24,245 bases of DNA, from the NCBI GenBank assembly GCA_001603415.1, contig LUYY01000090.1, positions 1 through 24,245 of the forward strand. The letters run 5' to 3'. Shown one piece after another: positions 16,566 through 24,162 of this stretch. Each line of letters begins with the position of its first letter. Within the stretch, counting starts at the first letter, position 1. Source of the DNA: Bacteroidales bacterium Bact_07. GTDB taxonomy: Bacteria > Bacteroidota > Bacteroidia > Bacteroidales > Tenuifilaceae. The translations under genes and the position numbers were made by a program. The notes beneath the pieces were generated by a model that saw only the letters and a program-made list of their open reading frames with translations, was not told where the DNA came from and searched no databases.

Positions 16566-16638
16566 TATGATAGTACTAATAAATACTTGCTGCACTATCA
16601 TACAAACCTACATGATTTTTCTTAAAAATCATATAGGT
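16566..16638 (-). promoter_or_regulatory. Promoter box flanked by two inverted repeats upstream of the WG-repeat gene
   Basis: TAGGTTTG (16610-16603, minus strand) fits the TAnnTTTG consensus. It overlaps the 3' arm of a 15-base inverted repeat with a 3-base loop (16606-16620 with 16624-16638, one mismatch). A start site 5-8 bases downstream would open the transcript with TATGATAGT (16602-16594), which pairs perfectly with ACTATCATA (16574-16566). The AT-rich hairpin could also end the amidase transcript. From 16639 to 16790 I see nothing else. Confidence 0.45.
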
Positions 16639-16790
16639 AGATTAAAAAAGTGAATAACAAATAGAATGTATTAGTTAAAATGCGTGTAATATTTAATTCG
16701 ATTTACAAATCTTTTAAGTTTTTGTTTGCTTTTTAACGCATCAAAATCTTGTTTAAGTGCCACCTTTCAAAAATTATGGGTTGATGTGGC

Positions 16791-18365
16791 TCATTTCATT
16801 CCCTTGAACATAGGCTTTATCCTGTGTTTAGTTCCTTGTTCGTATGAGTAGGCAGCCTCAATGAGTGCTGGCTCGCTCCAGGCGCGCCCAATGAACGAGA
16901 TGCCAACAGGCAAACTGTCGATGTTGCCCATGGGAACCGTGATACTTGGGTAACCTGCAATGGCGGCATACGACGAGTTTCCGCCGATGTAGTTATCACC
17001 TAAAATCAAATCGGTTTTCCATGCCGGTGACCCTGTTGGAATTATGAGTAGGTCGAGTTTTTTCTCGTCCATTACCTTATCAATCCCATTCTGCCTAATT
17101 CCTTGAAGCATGGTTTCAAGTGCTTTTTTGTATTCGGGCGAATTCAAATCGCCTTTGCTCTGAGCCAGTTCAAGCAGGTGCTGGTCAAAATAGCGTAACT
17201 CAATGCTGTCGGTTTGGTTAAATTTAATAAGCTCTTCCATGCTTTTAATGGGGGCTTTTTCTCCTAAACCGCTAAAGTAGCGGTTGAGCCCATCCTTGAA
17301 TTCATACAGTAAAACTTCAAACTCGGCACTATTAACCTTGGGGTCAATCGGCAGATTTATCTCAAATACCTCGGCGCCCATACGCCGTAAATCGGCAATG
17401 GCTTTTTTCATGAGGGTGTCAACCTTGTGATGGAAGCCCGATGCATTGGTTATGAAACCGATGCGTTTGCCCATCAGCCCGTCGAGCCGGAGGAACTGTG
17501 TATAATCGCTATAAAATTTGGCATTGGGATCAAGTGTTTTCGAATCATTTGGGTCGGGGCCGACCATTGAGCCCAGGCAGTAGGCTACATCGGAAACACA
17601 ACGACACATGGGGCCGGGGGTGTCCTGGGTAAACGATATGGGAACAATGCCGCTTCGGCTGATAAGACCAACTGTGGGCTTTAGGCCTACAACTCCGTTA
17701 TTATTCGATGGGCATACAATGGAACCATCGGTTTCGGTTCCAATGGCAAAGGCGCATAGGTTGGCCGATACTGCCACTCCCGAGCCAGAACTCGACCCAC
17801 AGGGATTCCTGTCGAGCTCGTAAGGGTTTCGGGTTTGCCCACCAACCCCGCTCCATCCGCTCGATGAACGACTTGCCCTGAAGTTTGCCCACTCGCTGAG
17901 GTTCGACTTGCCTATAATAATTGCTCCTGCTTCACGCAGCTTTGCGGCAATCCAGCTATCGCGTCCAACATAGGAGTTCCTTAAAACCGTTGCACCCGCA
18001 GTTGTGGGCATTGAGTCGCGGGTGTCAATATTGTCCTTTAGGATTACCGGTATTCCGTGAAGCGGGCCTCGAATTTTACCATTGGCTATCTCTTTATCTA
18101 GTTCCTTGGCAATTTTAATGGCATCGGGGTTCAAGGTAATAATTGAGTTAAGGCATGGGCCGTTTTTATCGAGTAGTTCAATACGCTTTAAGTAGTCGCT
18201 TACCACCTGCTCCACGGTAAAACGTTTCTCGCGATATCCATCCTGAAGCTGCTTGATGGTTATTTCCTCCAGGTATGCAGTTCTGTCCAGCTCCGAAGTC
18301 TCTTTGCGTTGGCACGATATCAGCAATGCTGCAATTATTGCTATATAACCTATTCTGCGTTTCAT
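16791..18365 (-). CDS. Amidase-signature lipoprotein
   Basis: This 524-residue amidase-signature hydrolase has a lipoprotein signal: MKRRIGYIAIIAALLISC, with C18 as the likely lipidated residue. It is thus exported and membrane-anchored. The Lys-cisSer-Ser triad is visible as K110 (VILKDNID), S191 (CGSSSGSG) and nucleophile S215 (TETDGSIVCPS). The 24-residue spacing between the two serines is as in characterised amidases. It is related in fold to GatA, but export and the absence of gatB/gatC neighbours argue against tRNA amidation. Hydrolysis of small or peptide amides outside the cytoplasm is likely; the substrate cannot be told. It ends 236 bases before the WG gene start and follows a terminator. 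Confidence 0.92.
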   Translation of the reverse strand: MKRRIGYIAIIAALLISCQRKETSELDRTAYLEEITIKQLQDGYREKRFTVEQVVSDYLKRIELLDKNGPCLNSIITLNPDAIKIAKELDKEIANGKIRGPLHGIPVILKDNIDTRDSMPTTAGATVLRNSYVGRDSWIAAKLREAGAIIIGKSNLSEWANFRASRSSSGWSGVGGQTRNPYELDRNPCGSSSGSGVAVSANLCAFAIGTETDGSIVCPSNNNGVVGLKPTVGLISRSGIVPISFTQDTPGPMCRCVSDVAYCLGSMVGPDPNDSKTLDPNAKFYSDYTQFLRLDGLMGKRIGFITNASGFHHKVDTLMKKAIADLRRMGAEVFEINLPIDPKVNSAEFEVLLYEFKDGLNRYFSGLGEKAPIKSMEELIKFNQTDSIELRYFDQHLLELAQSKGDLNSPEYKKALETMLQGIRQNGIDKVMDEKKLDLLIIPTGSPAWKTDLILGDNYIGGNSSYAAIAGYPSITVPMGNIDSLPVGISFIGRAWSEPALIEAAYSYEQGTKHRIKPMFKGMK

Positions 18366-18404
18366 ATACTTATATCAATTTTGTCAATAAAGATAAACAA
18401 AATG

Positions 18405-18434
18405 TAAAAGGCAGTCAACCCTGACTGCCTTTTA
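18405..18434 (-). terminator. Intrinsic terminator after the M16 peptidase gene
   Basis: A perfect 12-base inverted repeat (AAAAGGCAGTCA / TGACTGCCTTTT) around a 4-base loop lies 20 bases beyond the M16 stop codon and is followed by TTTT on the minus strand. The A/T flanks are symmetric, so it could work in both directions. The short gap to the amidase ATG (18366-18404) must then hold the amidase promoter; only a weak TATCTTTA box (18395-18388) is seen. Confidence 0.8.
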
Positions 18435-18453
18435 ATCGATATAAATCAATGAA

Positions 18454-21327
18454 TTACTTGCTGAAAAGAGTTTTTTCACTGATTATAACAACCTTGCCGT
18501 ATTTTGCGAGGTTCTTCATGTCGATATTTTTCTGGTCGCCTACAATCATGTAAACGGTTGGCTTATCTTTCATCCGTTTTTTGTAAAAGCCATCGATATC
18601 TTCCCAGGTTAAAGCACGGTATATTGGCAATTTGATGATTAGTGGGTCAACGTGGAAACCTCTATTTTTCCAAACCTCTACTGTTGATGCGATGTTGCGG
18701 AAATTGGGTCGGTTGGTTTGAGCCGATAGCTCCAGATGGTTTTTAATCATCTCGATACGTTCAGGTTTTGCAGGCATTTGCCTGATAAGGGTGTCGAGGG
18801 TTTCCATGGCTATAAGTGTTTTATCGGATTGGGTTCCAATATAGCCCAAAAAGTTAGTTGGTTTCCCTTTTTCCAATGGGTAGCGGAACGAGCCACCAGC
18901 AGAGTAAGCAAGTGAACGGTATTCGCGTATCTCCTGAAGCATCAATCCTGAGAAACCTCCACCAAAGTAATCGTTAAATGCATCGATATGGGCGGCATCG
19001 GATATTTCGAATGGCTCACCGTTGATAAACACATACATTTTGCTTTGACGTGCTTTGGGTTTGTTGACAAAAAGAATGGTGTTTTCGGCATACTGCTTTG
19101 CTGGTTTATCGAGTGGTTTAGAATCAATCTTTGGGGTCGATGCGAGTGGCAAATAATTGCTAATGGCTTCAGATACCTTATCGGTATTAGTGTTTCCGCA
19201 GTAGTTGATGGTTGCTAAATAGCCTGTGGCTTGCTTAAAGGCATCAACAAGTTCCTGAGCTTTCAACTTTTTAAGTTGACTCATGGTAAACCGATTGATG
19301 TAATCCGATTCCTGTCCGTATAGGCCATACTCTACCAAGGCATCGGCCACATTGTCGGGCTCGGAACGTTCCATTTTACGGGTTGCTTTCTCATTGGCAA
19401 CAATTGTCTTAATTTTTGATTGTTCAAGCTTAGGGTCGCTCAGTAGTAATCCAACCAGTTTTATCGTGGGTTCAAGGTTGCTCTCTAAGCCGTTAATGCT
19501 AATTACGGTTTTGTTATCACTTGCCCAAATACTATACGATGAACCTAACCTGGCAAATTCAGCTTTTAACTTGTTAACATCGTACTCACCGGCACCAGCC
19601 ATTGAAATACCCTGTGTGGCATAACCAAGTATTGGAAGCGTGGCTTTGCCTACCTTAAATTCAATGTTTAGTGAGAAAATGTTGTTTTTGGGGTTCTCAA
19701 CGCACAGCAGCGAGTGCCCTCCTTTGAGTTCAATCTTTTTTAAATCCTTATCAAAATCGATGAAACGGAAGTTGGGCGTGCGAACAGGGATTGAGTCGAA
19801 GTGCTGTGCGTAGGTGCTACGGGCATTGGTGTTGGAAAGGAGTGGTTTGAAATCGGGCTTGGCTATTTTTTCCTTTTTGGGGAATCCCATCTTTGAGTAG
19901 AAAGCAAGGTAGTTTGGCCCAAAAATTTCGTTGGCAATAGCTACAACATCGGCTTTTGTTATCGATTTCACCTTTTCAGGGTAGGCAAGAACCTCATCTA
20001 TGCTCTTTCCCTGTGTAAATGCTTCACTTAGGGTTAATGCCCTGTTCTGAATGTTCTCAAGTTGGATGCATGTATTTCGGTATATCTCAAGTTTAATGGA
20101 TTCAAGCAAATCGTCGTCAAATTCACCTTTCTTGATTTTCTCAATTTCATTTAGCACCAACGTTTCGGCATCTTCAAGTTTTTGGCCAACAACTTTGGGA
20201 ACCACTATTAAAAATAATGCGCCATGATCGTAGTAGGGCATCATCATAGCCTGTGCTGCAAGGAGTTTTCCATCGATGGAAAGCCTGTCGAGTAAGCCGG
20301 TTGAGTAGCTGTTGTTGAGCAAACGGGTTGTTACATCCAGCAATGGCTTGCGCGGGTCTGTAACGCTTGGAGCCCGGTAGCCCAGTAAGGCTAATTTAAT
20401 TGGGGTAAGGTTTGCTTCGTGAAATTCACGGCCATTAAATGGCAGTTCGTCCCATTTGCGGGGCTCGGGCAGTTCACGCGATTGCCATTTGCCAAATTTA
20501 TCTTCAATTATAGGTATTATTTCCTCTGAGTTGAAGTCGCCCGATAGGATAAGAGCCATGTTGTTGGGAACATAGTATGTCTTGAAAAACTCATACATCT
20601 TGGTGAGCGAAGGATTTTTCAAATCCTCAATGGTACCAATTATTGTTTGTTGGCCGTAAGGATGATTTTTAAAGAAATGCTTTTGGAATTCTTCTAACAA
20701 TCGGGTTTGAAACTGGTCGTTGTAAAGGTTTTTCTCCTCGTACACCACCTCAAGCTCTGCCTGAAAACCTCGAAATACTGGTTCCGTGAACCGATGCGCA
20801 TACATGTCAATCCAGCGTTCAATTTGGTTGGCGGGGAATTTGTTGTAGAATAGTGTGTTATCGGGGCCGGTTCCTGCGTTAATTAGGGTCGATCCCATTT
20901 CGTTCAGCAGGTTATTCATCTCGTTGGGTATGGCGTACTTGTTTGCTTCAAGCGACTCCTCGTTTATGGCCTTTTGTATCTGAGTCCTTTGTGCGGGGTC
21001 TTTGGTTTTGCCCAGCGAGTCGTATAGTTGGAATATCTTATCGATATGGGGTTTTTCTTTTTCCCAATCGATGGTTCCTAATTTAGTGGTGCCCTTAAAG
21101 AGCATATGCTCTTGGTAGTGTGCCATACCGGTGGCATTGGCGGGGTCGTTCTTGCCTCCGGTCTTAACAGCAATCAATCCAAATACTTCGGGCTGATCGT
21201 GCTGCTCGTCAAGTATTACCGTTAGTCCGTTTGGCAGGGTAAACTGCCTGATTTGGTTGGTTTGTGCAAATGCTTGAAGCGCGATGGCTATAAGTGCAAA
21301 TGCAATGAGATTTTTTAAAAATTTCAT
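18454..21327 (-). CDS. Secreted M16 family zinc metallopeptidase, two-domain
   Basis: This 957-residue protein has a signal peptide (MKFLKNLIAFALIAIALQAFA). It has the inverted zinc motif HYQEH (H70, E73 catalytic base, H74), and the third zinc ligand is expected in ELEVVYEE (191-198). A stretch of about 45 residues rich in charge (about 84-130) is inserted between the zinc motif and the next conserved strand. The N-terminal active module (to about 480) is followed by a second M16-like module (about 510-950) that lacks HxxEH, as in pitrilysin-like enzymes with active and inactive halves; the inactive half includes GGGFSGLMLQEIREYRSLAYS. It should degrade peptides in the periplasm. It is monocistronic, with a terminator 20 bases after the stop. 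Substrate unknown. Confidence 0.94.
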   Translation of the reverse strand: MKFLKNLIAFALIAIALQAFAQTNQIRQFTLPNGLTVILDEQHDQPEVFGLIAVKTGGKNDPANATGMAHYQEHMLFKGTTKLGTIDWEKEKPHIDKIFQLYDSLGKTKDPAQRTQIQKAINEESLEANKYAIPNEMNNLLNEMGSTLINAGTGPDNTLFYNKFPANQIERWIDMYAHRFTEPVFRGFQAELEVVYEEKNLYNDQFQTRLLEEFQKHFFKNHPYGQQTIIGTIEDLKNPSLTKMYEFFKTYYVPNNMALILSGDFNSEEIIPIIEDKFGKWQSRELPEPRKWDELPFNGREFHEANLTPIKLALLGYRAPSVTDPRKPLLDVTTRLLNNSYSTGLLDRLSIDGKLLAAQAMMMPYYDHGALFLIVVPKVVGQKLEDAETLVLNEIEKIKKGEFDDDLLESIKLEIYRNTCIQLENIQNRALTLSEAFTQGKSIDEVLAYPEKVKSITKADVVAIANEIFGPNYLAFYSKMGFPKKEKIAKPDFKPLLSNTNARSTYAQHFDSIPVRTPNFRFIDFDKDLKKIELKGGHSLLCVENPKNNIFSLNIEFKVGKATLPILGYATQGISMAGAGEYDVNKLKAEFARLGSSYSIWASDNKTVISINGLESNLEPTIKLVGLLLSDPKLEQSKIKTIVANEKATRKMERSEPDNVADALVEYGLYGQESDYINRFTMSQLKKLKAQELVDAFKQATGYLATINYCGNTNTDKVSEAISNYLPLASTPKIDSKPLDKPAKQYAENTILFVNKPKARQSKMYVFINGEPFEISDAAHIDAFNDYFGGGFSGLMLQEIREYRSLAYSAGGSFRYPLEKGKPTNFLGYIGTQSDKTLIAMETLDTLIRQMPAKPERIEMIKNHLELSAQTNRPNFRNIASTVEVWKNRGFHVDPLIIKLPIYRALTWEDIDGFYKKRMKDKPTVYMIVGDQKNIDMKNLAKYGKVVIISEKTLFSK

Positions 21328-21453
21328 AGTTTTAGATAGTTAACATTAGTGTGCGAGTTAATAGTTCTGGTTTATCGTAAAAATATAAAATAGCAGTCTA
21401 TAAAACTGATTGGATTAAAAAGAACAGGCCTGTCATTATCCTATAAAGCAAAA

Positions 21454-21487
21454 CCGGATTGGCTTATTGATTAAACCATTGATCCGG
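21454..21487 (-). terminator. Possible terminator after ilvE
   Basis: On the minus strand CCGGAT...ATCCGG with an inner TGG/CCA pairing forms a stem-loop followed by TTTTGCTTT. The loop is long and the U-run short, so confidence is low. A second, AT-only inverted repeat (AAAAACATT/AATGTTTTT, near 21495-21516) lies between it and ilvE. The remaining bases up to the M16 start (21328-21453) contain only a weak TATATTTT box. Confidence 0.35.
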
Positions 21488-21554
21488 TCTTACTGAAAAA
21501 CATTTTAATGTTTTTTTATCATTATCACTACATAGTATGTCAAACTACATACTT

Positions 21555-21583
21555 AACCCTTATCCTTTATCCTTTATCCTTAT
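21555..21583. repeat. Short tandem 7-base repeat (ATCCTTT) after ilvE
   Basis: About four heptads (aaccctt, atccttt, atccttt, atcctt) lie 6 bases beyond the ilvE stop codon. The unit is the reverse complement of the one before pnuT (1221-1254) and the same as that at the asnA 3' end. Confidence 0.65.
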
Positions 21584-21588
21584 CTGAC

Positions 21589-22608
21589 TTACTCAATCAC
21601 GGTTACCCATCCATGCTTGTCTTCAATCTCACCGTATTGAATGCCAACAAGTGTTTCGTAAAGTTTGGTTGAAATTGGCCCGGGTTTTCCATCTTTGCAG
21701 AATGTGTAAACCTTGCCAGTTTCAAGGTCCTTAATTTCACCAATGGGTGAAATAATTGCTGCCGTTCCGCATGCTCCAACTTCTTCAAAAGTTTCAAGTT
21801 CCTCAACAGGAACGGGGCGGCGTTCCACTTTAAGACCCAAATCCTCGGCCAGTTGGACAATACTCTTGTTGGTTATTGAGCCCAATATGGATGTTGATTT
21901 AGGAGTAATATAGGTGTTGTTCTTGATGCCAAAGAAGTTTGCAGCACCTATCTCATCAATATACTTCTTTTCCTTTGCATCAAGATACATTGGTGAGCTG
22001 TATCCTGCTTTGCGTGCTTTTTCTACGCCTCGTAGGCTGGCAGCATAGTTACCTCCAACCTTAAAAGTGCCAGTTCCCAGTGGGGCTGCACGGTCGCTAT
22101 CGCGAACAATGGCAATTTTTACCGGGTTAAAGCCTTCCTTAAAGTATGGGCCAACGGGTGTAACAAACACAACAAACATGTATTCCTTGGCAGGGCGTAC
22201 ACCAACCTCAGCGCCTGAACCAAAAAGGAGTGGTCTGATGTACAACGATGCGCCTGTTCCGAAAGGCGGAACAAAATCCTCATTAAGTTTAACGACTTTT
22301 ACTATTGCCTCGTAAAACAATTCCTTGGGGACAGGAGCCATTAGTATTCCTTCGGCTGAATGTTGAAGTCGCTGTGCGTTTTCATCCCAACGGAAAAGGC
22401 GAATTTTACCATCTTTGCCGCGGTATGCCTTCATGCCCTCAAAGGCCTCCTGCCCGTAATGCAGGGCTGTGGCAGCCATGTGTATGTTGATATACTCCGA
22501 GTCCGAAACCTCAAGGTTGCCCCATTGGCCATCCTTGTAGTGGCATCGAACGTTATACTTGGTTTTTACGTAACCGAACGGAAGGTTCTTCCAGTCTAAA
22601 TTTTGCAT
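21589..22608 (-). CDS. ilvE: Branched-chain amino acid aminotransferase
   Basis: This 339-residue fold-type IV PLP enzyme interconverts Leu, Ile and Val with their 2-oxo acids using glutamate/2-oxoglutarate. Visible features are YGQEAFEGMKAYRGKDG (51-67), FRWDENAQR, SLYIRPLLFGSG, the PLP lysine K183 in GTFKVGGNYAAS, and the conserved DEIGAANFFGI, LGSITNKSI and CGTAAIISPIGEI segments. The length and the form of these motifs match the longer BCAT class (about 340-360) rather than the 309-residue E. coli type. It stands alone, with its own promoter box upstream and no other ilv or leu genes in the window. Confidence 0.96.
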   Translation of the reverse strand: MQNLDWKNLPFGYVKTKYNVRCHYKDGQWGNLEVSDSEYINIHMAATALHYGQEAFEGMKAYRGKDGKIRLFRWDENAQRLQHSAEGILMAPVPKELFYEAIVKVVKLNEDFVPPFGTGASLYIRPLLFGSGAEVGVRPAKEYMFVVFVTPVGPYFKEGFNPVKIAIVRDSDRAAPLGTGTFKVGGNYAASLRGVEKARKAGYSSPMYLDAKEKKYIDEIGAANFFGIKNNTYITPKSTSILGSITNKSIVQLAEDLGLKVERRPVPVEELETFEEVGACGTAAIISPIGEIKDLETGKVYTFCKDGKPGPISTKLYETLVGIQYGEIEDKHGWVTVIE

Positions 22609-22648
22609 GATTCCAACAGTTTTATGAATTGGACAAAATGTGATATGA

Positions 22649-22656
22649 CAAAGTTA
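22649..22656 (-). promoter_or_regulatory. Promoter -7 box for ilvE
   Basis: TAACTTTG on the minus strand matches TAnnTTTG exactly and would give a short leader of about 35 bases before the ilvE ATG. A -33 element is not evident. The rest of the 304-base gap between ilvE and asnA holds the asnA terminator and heptad repeats and otherwise nothing I can identify. Confidence 0.55.
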
Positions 22657-22771
22657 AAGCAAATCTTGTTTAAATGCTTCATGTTTTTAGATGTTTTACA
22701 ACAAAAAGGTTTAAAATGTAAGTTTGTCTTTCGAAATGATAATAATTTGAAAGATACATATAAATTGTATT

Positions 22772-22802
22772 AAAAAAAGCACGCAATCATTCAGCGTGCT
22801 TT
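22772..22802 (-). terminator. Intrinsic terminator of the asnA transcript
   Basis: The minus strand shows AAAGCACGC (22802-22794), a 9-base loop, GCGTGCTTT (22784-22776) and a run of seven T. It lies about 110 bases after the asnA stop and upstream of the ilvE promoter box, so it separates the two transcripts. Confidence 0.85.
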
Positions 22803-22893
22803 AATTGGGCTAGGAGTTATAGGCATTAAATGAATCCCATGAAGTTTTTTTAGTATTTACAAAATCGTGTAAATTCAAATATAAGCGCTATAC

Positions 22894-22915
22894 ATCCTTT
22901 AACCTTTGACCTTTA
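22894..22915. repeat. Short tandem 7-base repeat overlapping the asnA stop codon
   Basis: Three heptads (atccttt, aaccttt, gaccttt) run into the asnA stop codon. This is the third instance of the CCTTTAA/CCTTTAT-type unit in the window. Confidence 0.55.
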
Positions 22916-23920
22916 CTTTTGCCCTTCTCCTTCGGGCCATACCGATGCCTGTACCTGAGCAATGTGTACCTTGCGTAACAAAAACATACATAGCCTCGAC
23001 TGTCCAATACCTCCTCCAATGCTTTGAGGTAATTTGCCATCTAGCAGTAGACTGTGGTAGTGCAGTTTACTTCTATACTCTAGACCTTGCATTTGCAGCT
23101 GCAGCCGTAGGGCTGCGCTATCAACCCTAATCCCCATCGACGATAGTTCAAGGGCTATGCCAAGCGGCTTATGCCATACAAGGATGTCGCCGTTCAACCC
23201 TCTGTACCCATCGGGTCGGGGAGTCGACCAATCGTCATAGTCAGGGGCTCTGCCATCCGAGGGTTTCCCATCGGAAAGGGGGTAGCCAATGCCTTCGATG
23301 CAAACTGCCCCGTACTGCTTGCAAATTGCGTTTTCGCGCTCACGTGCCGACATGTTCGGGTACATTGATTCCAACGCAGCCGAATGAACAAAATGAATTG
23401 ATTTGGGTAGCTCAGGAGTAATTCCATCGATGTGTTTAGCCACCAACAGCTCCATTTCGTATATGGCTGTATAGATCTCATTTACGGTTTTGCGGAAGTA
23501 TTCTACTCTTCTGTCGGTTGTAGCAATACACTTTTCCCAATCCCATTGGTCAACATAAATTGAGTGAATTGCATCGGGGATTTCATCGGGCCTCAGTGCA
23601 TTCATGTCGGTATAGATACCTTGTCCGGGTTGCAGTTTTAGGCGCGATAGGGTTAACCTTTTCCATTTGGCCAACGATTGAACTATTTCAATAGGTTTGC
23701 CAATAGCACTTGCAGTAAAACTCACGGGTTTCTCTATTCCGTTCAGGTCGTCATTAATGCCCAATCCCGATTCAACAATTAGCGGGGCGGTTACCCGTCG
23801 CAGGTTTAGCTTTTTGGCCAGCAGCTTCGGAAAGGTTTCCTTGATTAGGGTGATAGCATCCTCGGTTTCAACCGAACGGCAAATGTCGCCTGTTAGTGTT
23901 TCAAAAATTTTAGTTTCCAT
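22913..23920 (-). CDS. asnA: Ammonia-dependent asparagine synthetase (aspartate-ammonia ligase)
   Basis: This 335-residue enzyme (E. coli AsnA is 330) makes asparagine from aspartate, ammonia and ATP through an aspartyl-adenylate. It shares the class II aminoacyl-tRNA synthetase fold. Family segments are RVTAPLIVESGLGINDDLNG (about 42-61), VQSLAKWKR, GIYTDMNALRPDE (101-113), SIYVDQWDWEK (119-129), FVHSAALESMYP, DDWSTPRPDGYRGLNGDILVWH, ELSSMGIRVD and the C-terminal GGGIGQSRLCMFLL. There is no glutaminase domain, so it is not AsnB. It is the structural gene behind two Asn-rich leader ORFs with terminators, so expression is likely controlled by Asn-tRNA availability. The ATG at 23920 lies 44 bases after leader ORF 2. 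Confidence 0.97.
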   Translation of the reverse strand: METKIFETLTGDICRSVETEDAITLIKETFPKLLAKKLNLRRVTAPLIVESGLGINDDLNGIEKPVSFTASAIGKPIEIVQSLAKWKRLTLSRLKLQPGQGIYTDMNALRPDEIPDAIHSIYVDQWDWEKCIATTDRRVEYFRKTVNEIYTAIYEMELLVAKHIDGITPELPKSIHFVHSAALESMYPNMSARERENAICKQYGAVCIEGIGYPLSDGKPSDGRAPDYDDWSTPRPDGYRGLNGDILVWHKPLGIALELSSMGIRVDSAALRLQLQMQGLEYRSKLHYHSLLLDGKLPQSIGGGIGQSRLCMFLLRKVHIAQVQASVWPEGEGQK

Positions 23921-23964
23921 GTGTTTGTTGTTTGAGTTAGTATTGATAGGTTGATTTGTTTTTT

Positions 23965-24072
23965 CTAACGAAAAAGCCCTTCGCGGTTGAACCGGGAAGG
24001 GCAGGGCATACCAAAACCAATCCCGGTGGGTGGTGGACGATTATTGTTATTGTTGTTCAAGCTTTTTAGCAT
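23965..24072 (-). CDS. Asn-rich leader peptide 2 (35 aa) of the asnA attenuator
   Basis: ATG at 24072, stop TAG at 23967-23965. The peptide starts MLKSLNNNNNNRPPPTG and ends SRFNREGLFR. Six consecutive Asn codons (AAC AAC AAT AAC AAT AAT, codons 6-11, 24057-24040) use both codons, so this is not a simple trinucleotide slippage run. They are followed by Arg and three prolines (codons 13-15), a known ribosome-pausing sequence. The antiterminator arm ACCGGGA is codons 16-18. Unusually, the reading frame continues through the whole terminator hairpin and stops just after the U-tract. I see no similarity to a functional protein; it is read as a sensing peptide. Confidence 0.75.
   Translation of the reverse strand: MLKSLNNNNNNRPPPTGIGFGMPCPSRFNREGLFR
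23971..24002 (-). terminator. Attenuator terminator 2 in the asnA leader
   Basis: GCCCTTC (24002-23996) pairs with GAAGGGC (23982-23976), and inside it CGGT (23994-23991) pairs with ACCG (23987-23984) around a 3-base loop, followed by TTTTT (23975-23971). It lies 51 bases before the asnA ATG, so termination here would prevent asnA expression. Confidence 0.85.
23991..24027 (-). promoter_or_regulatory. Antiterminator pairing of attenuator 2
   Basis: ACCGGGA (24027-24021) is perfectly complementary to TCCCGGT (23997-23991), which forms part of the 5' arm and inner stem of terminator 2. The two structures cannot coexist. The upstream arm lies immediately after the Pro codons of leader ORF 2, so a ribosome there would mask it, whereas one stalled on the early Asn codons would not. 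Confidence 0.6.
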
Positions 24073-24084
24073 GCTGCTTGTACT

Positions 24085-24120
24085 AAACAAAAAAGGCCTT
24101 CCTGTTTTTAGGAAGGCCTT
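24085..24120 (-). terminator. Attenuator terminator 1 in the asnA leader (3:4 hairpin)
   Basis: AAGGCCTTCCT (24120-24110) pairs perfectly over 11 bases with AGGAAGGCCTT (24103-24093) around an AAAAAC loop, and the transcript continues as TTTTGTTT. It is 165 bases before the asnA ATG and follows leader ORF 1 by 22 bases, the position expected for an attenuator. Confidence 0.9.
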
Positions 24121-24162
24121 GGGTTCGTATTAGTTTTTTTTACTAAATGCCATAGCCTTCCT
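24110..24162 (-). promoter_or_regulatory. Antiterminator (2:3) pairing of attenuator 1
   Basis: AGGAAGGC (24162-24155), near the end of leader ORF 1, is complementary to GCCTTCCT (24117-24110) in the 5' arm of terminator 1. The 12 bases AAACAGGAAGGC occur both here and in the 3' arm of the terminator, so the two copies compete for the same partner. A protector pairing also exists: GGCTATGG (24157-24150) with CCATAGCC (24207-24200) early in the ORF. Confidence 0.8.

Noticed and set aside
16791..18365. gatA (tRNA amidotransferase subunit A)
   Set aside because: The lipoprotein signal peptide means export, and no gatB or gatC is present nearby; the amidase-signature triad alone does not make it GatA.
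18454..21327. Second half of the M16 protein lacking HxxEH, as a sign of gene decay
   Set aside because: Two-module M16 enzymes normally have one inactive half; the frame is intact and the zinc motif is present in the first half.
22772..22850. Possible leader peptide and attenuator for ilvE (short ORF ATG CCT ATA ACT CCT before the GCACGC hairpin)
   Set aside because: The ORF is 11 codons with only two Ile and no Leu or Val, and a good ilvE promoter box lies downstream of the hairpin. It reads better as the asnA terminator.
23971..24027. T-box riboswitch for asnA, suggested by ACCGCG within the second terminator
   Set aside because: The AGGGTGGNACCGCG block is not present and ACCGCG sits in the wrong arm. 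There is no stem I, and the Asn-rich ORFs explain the region better.
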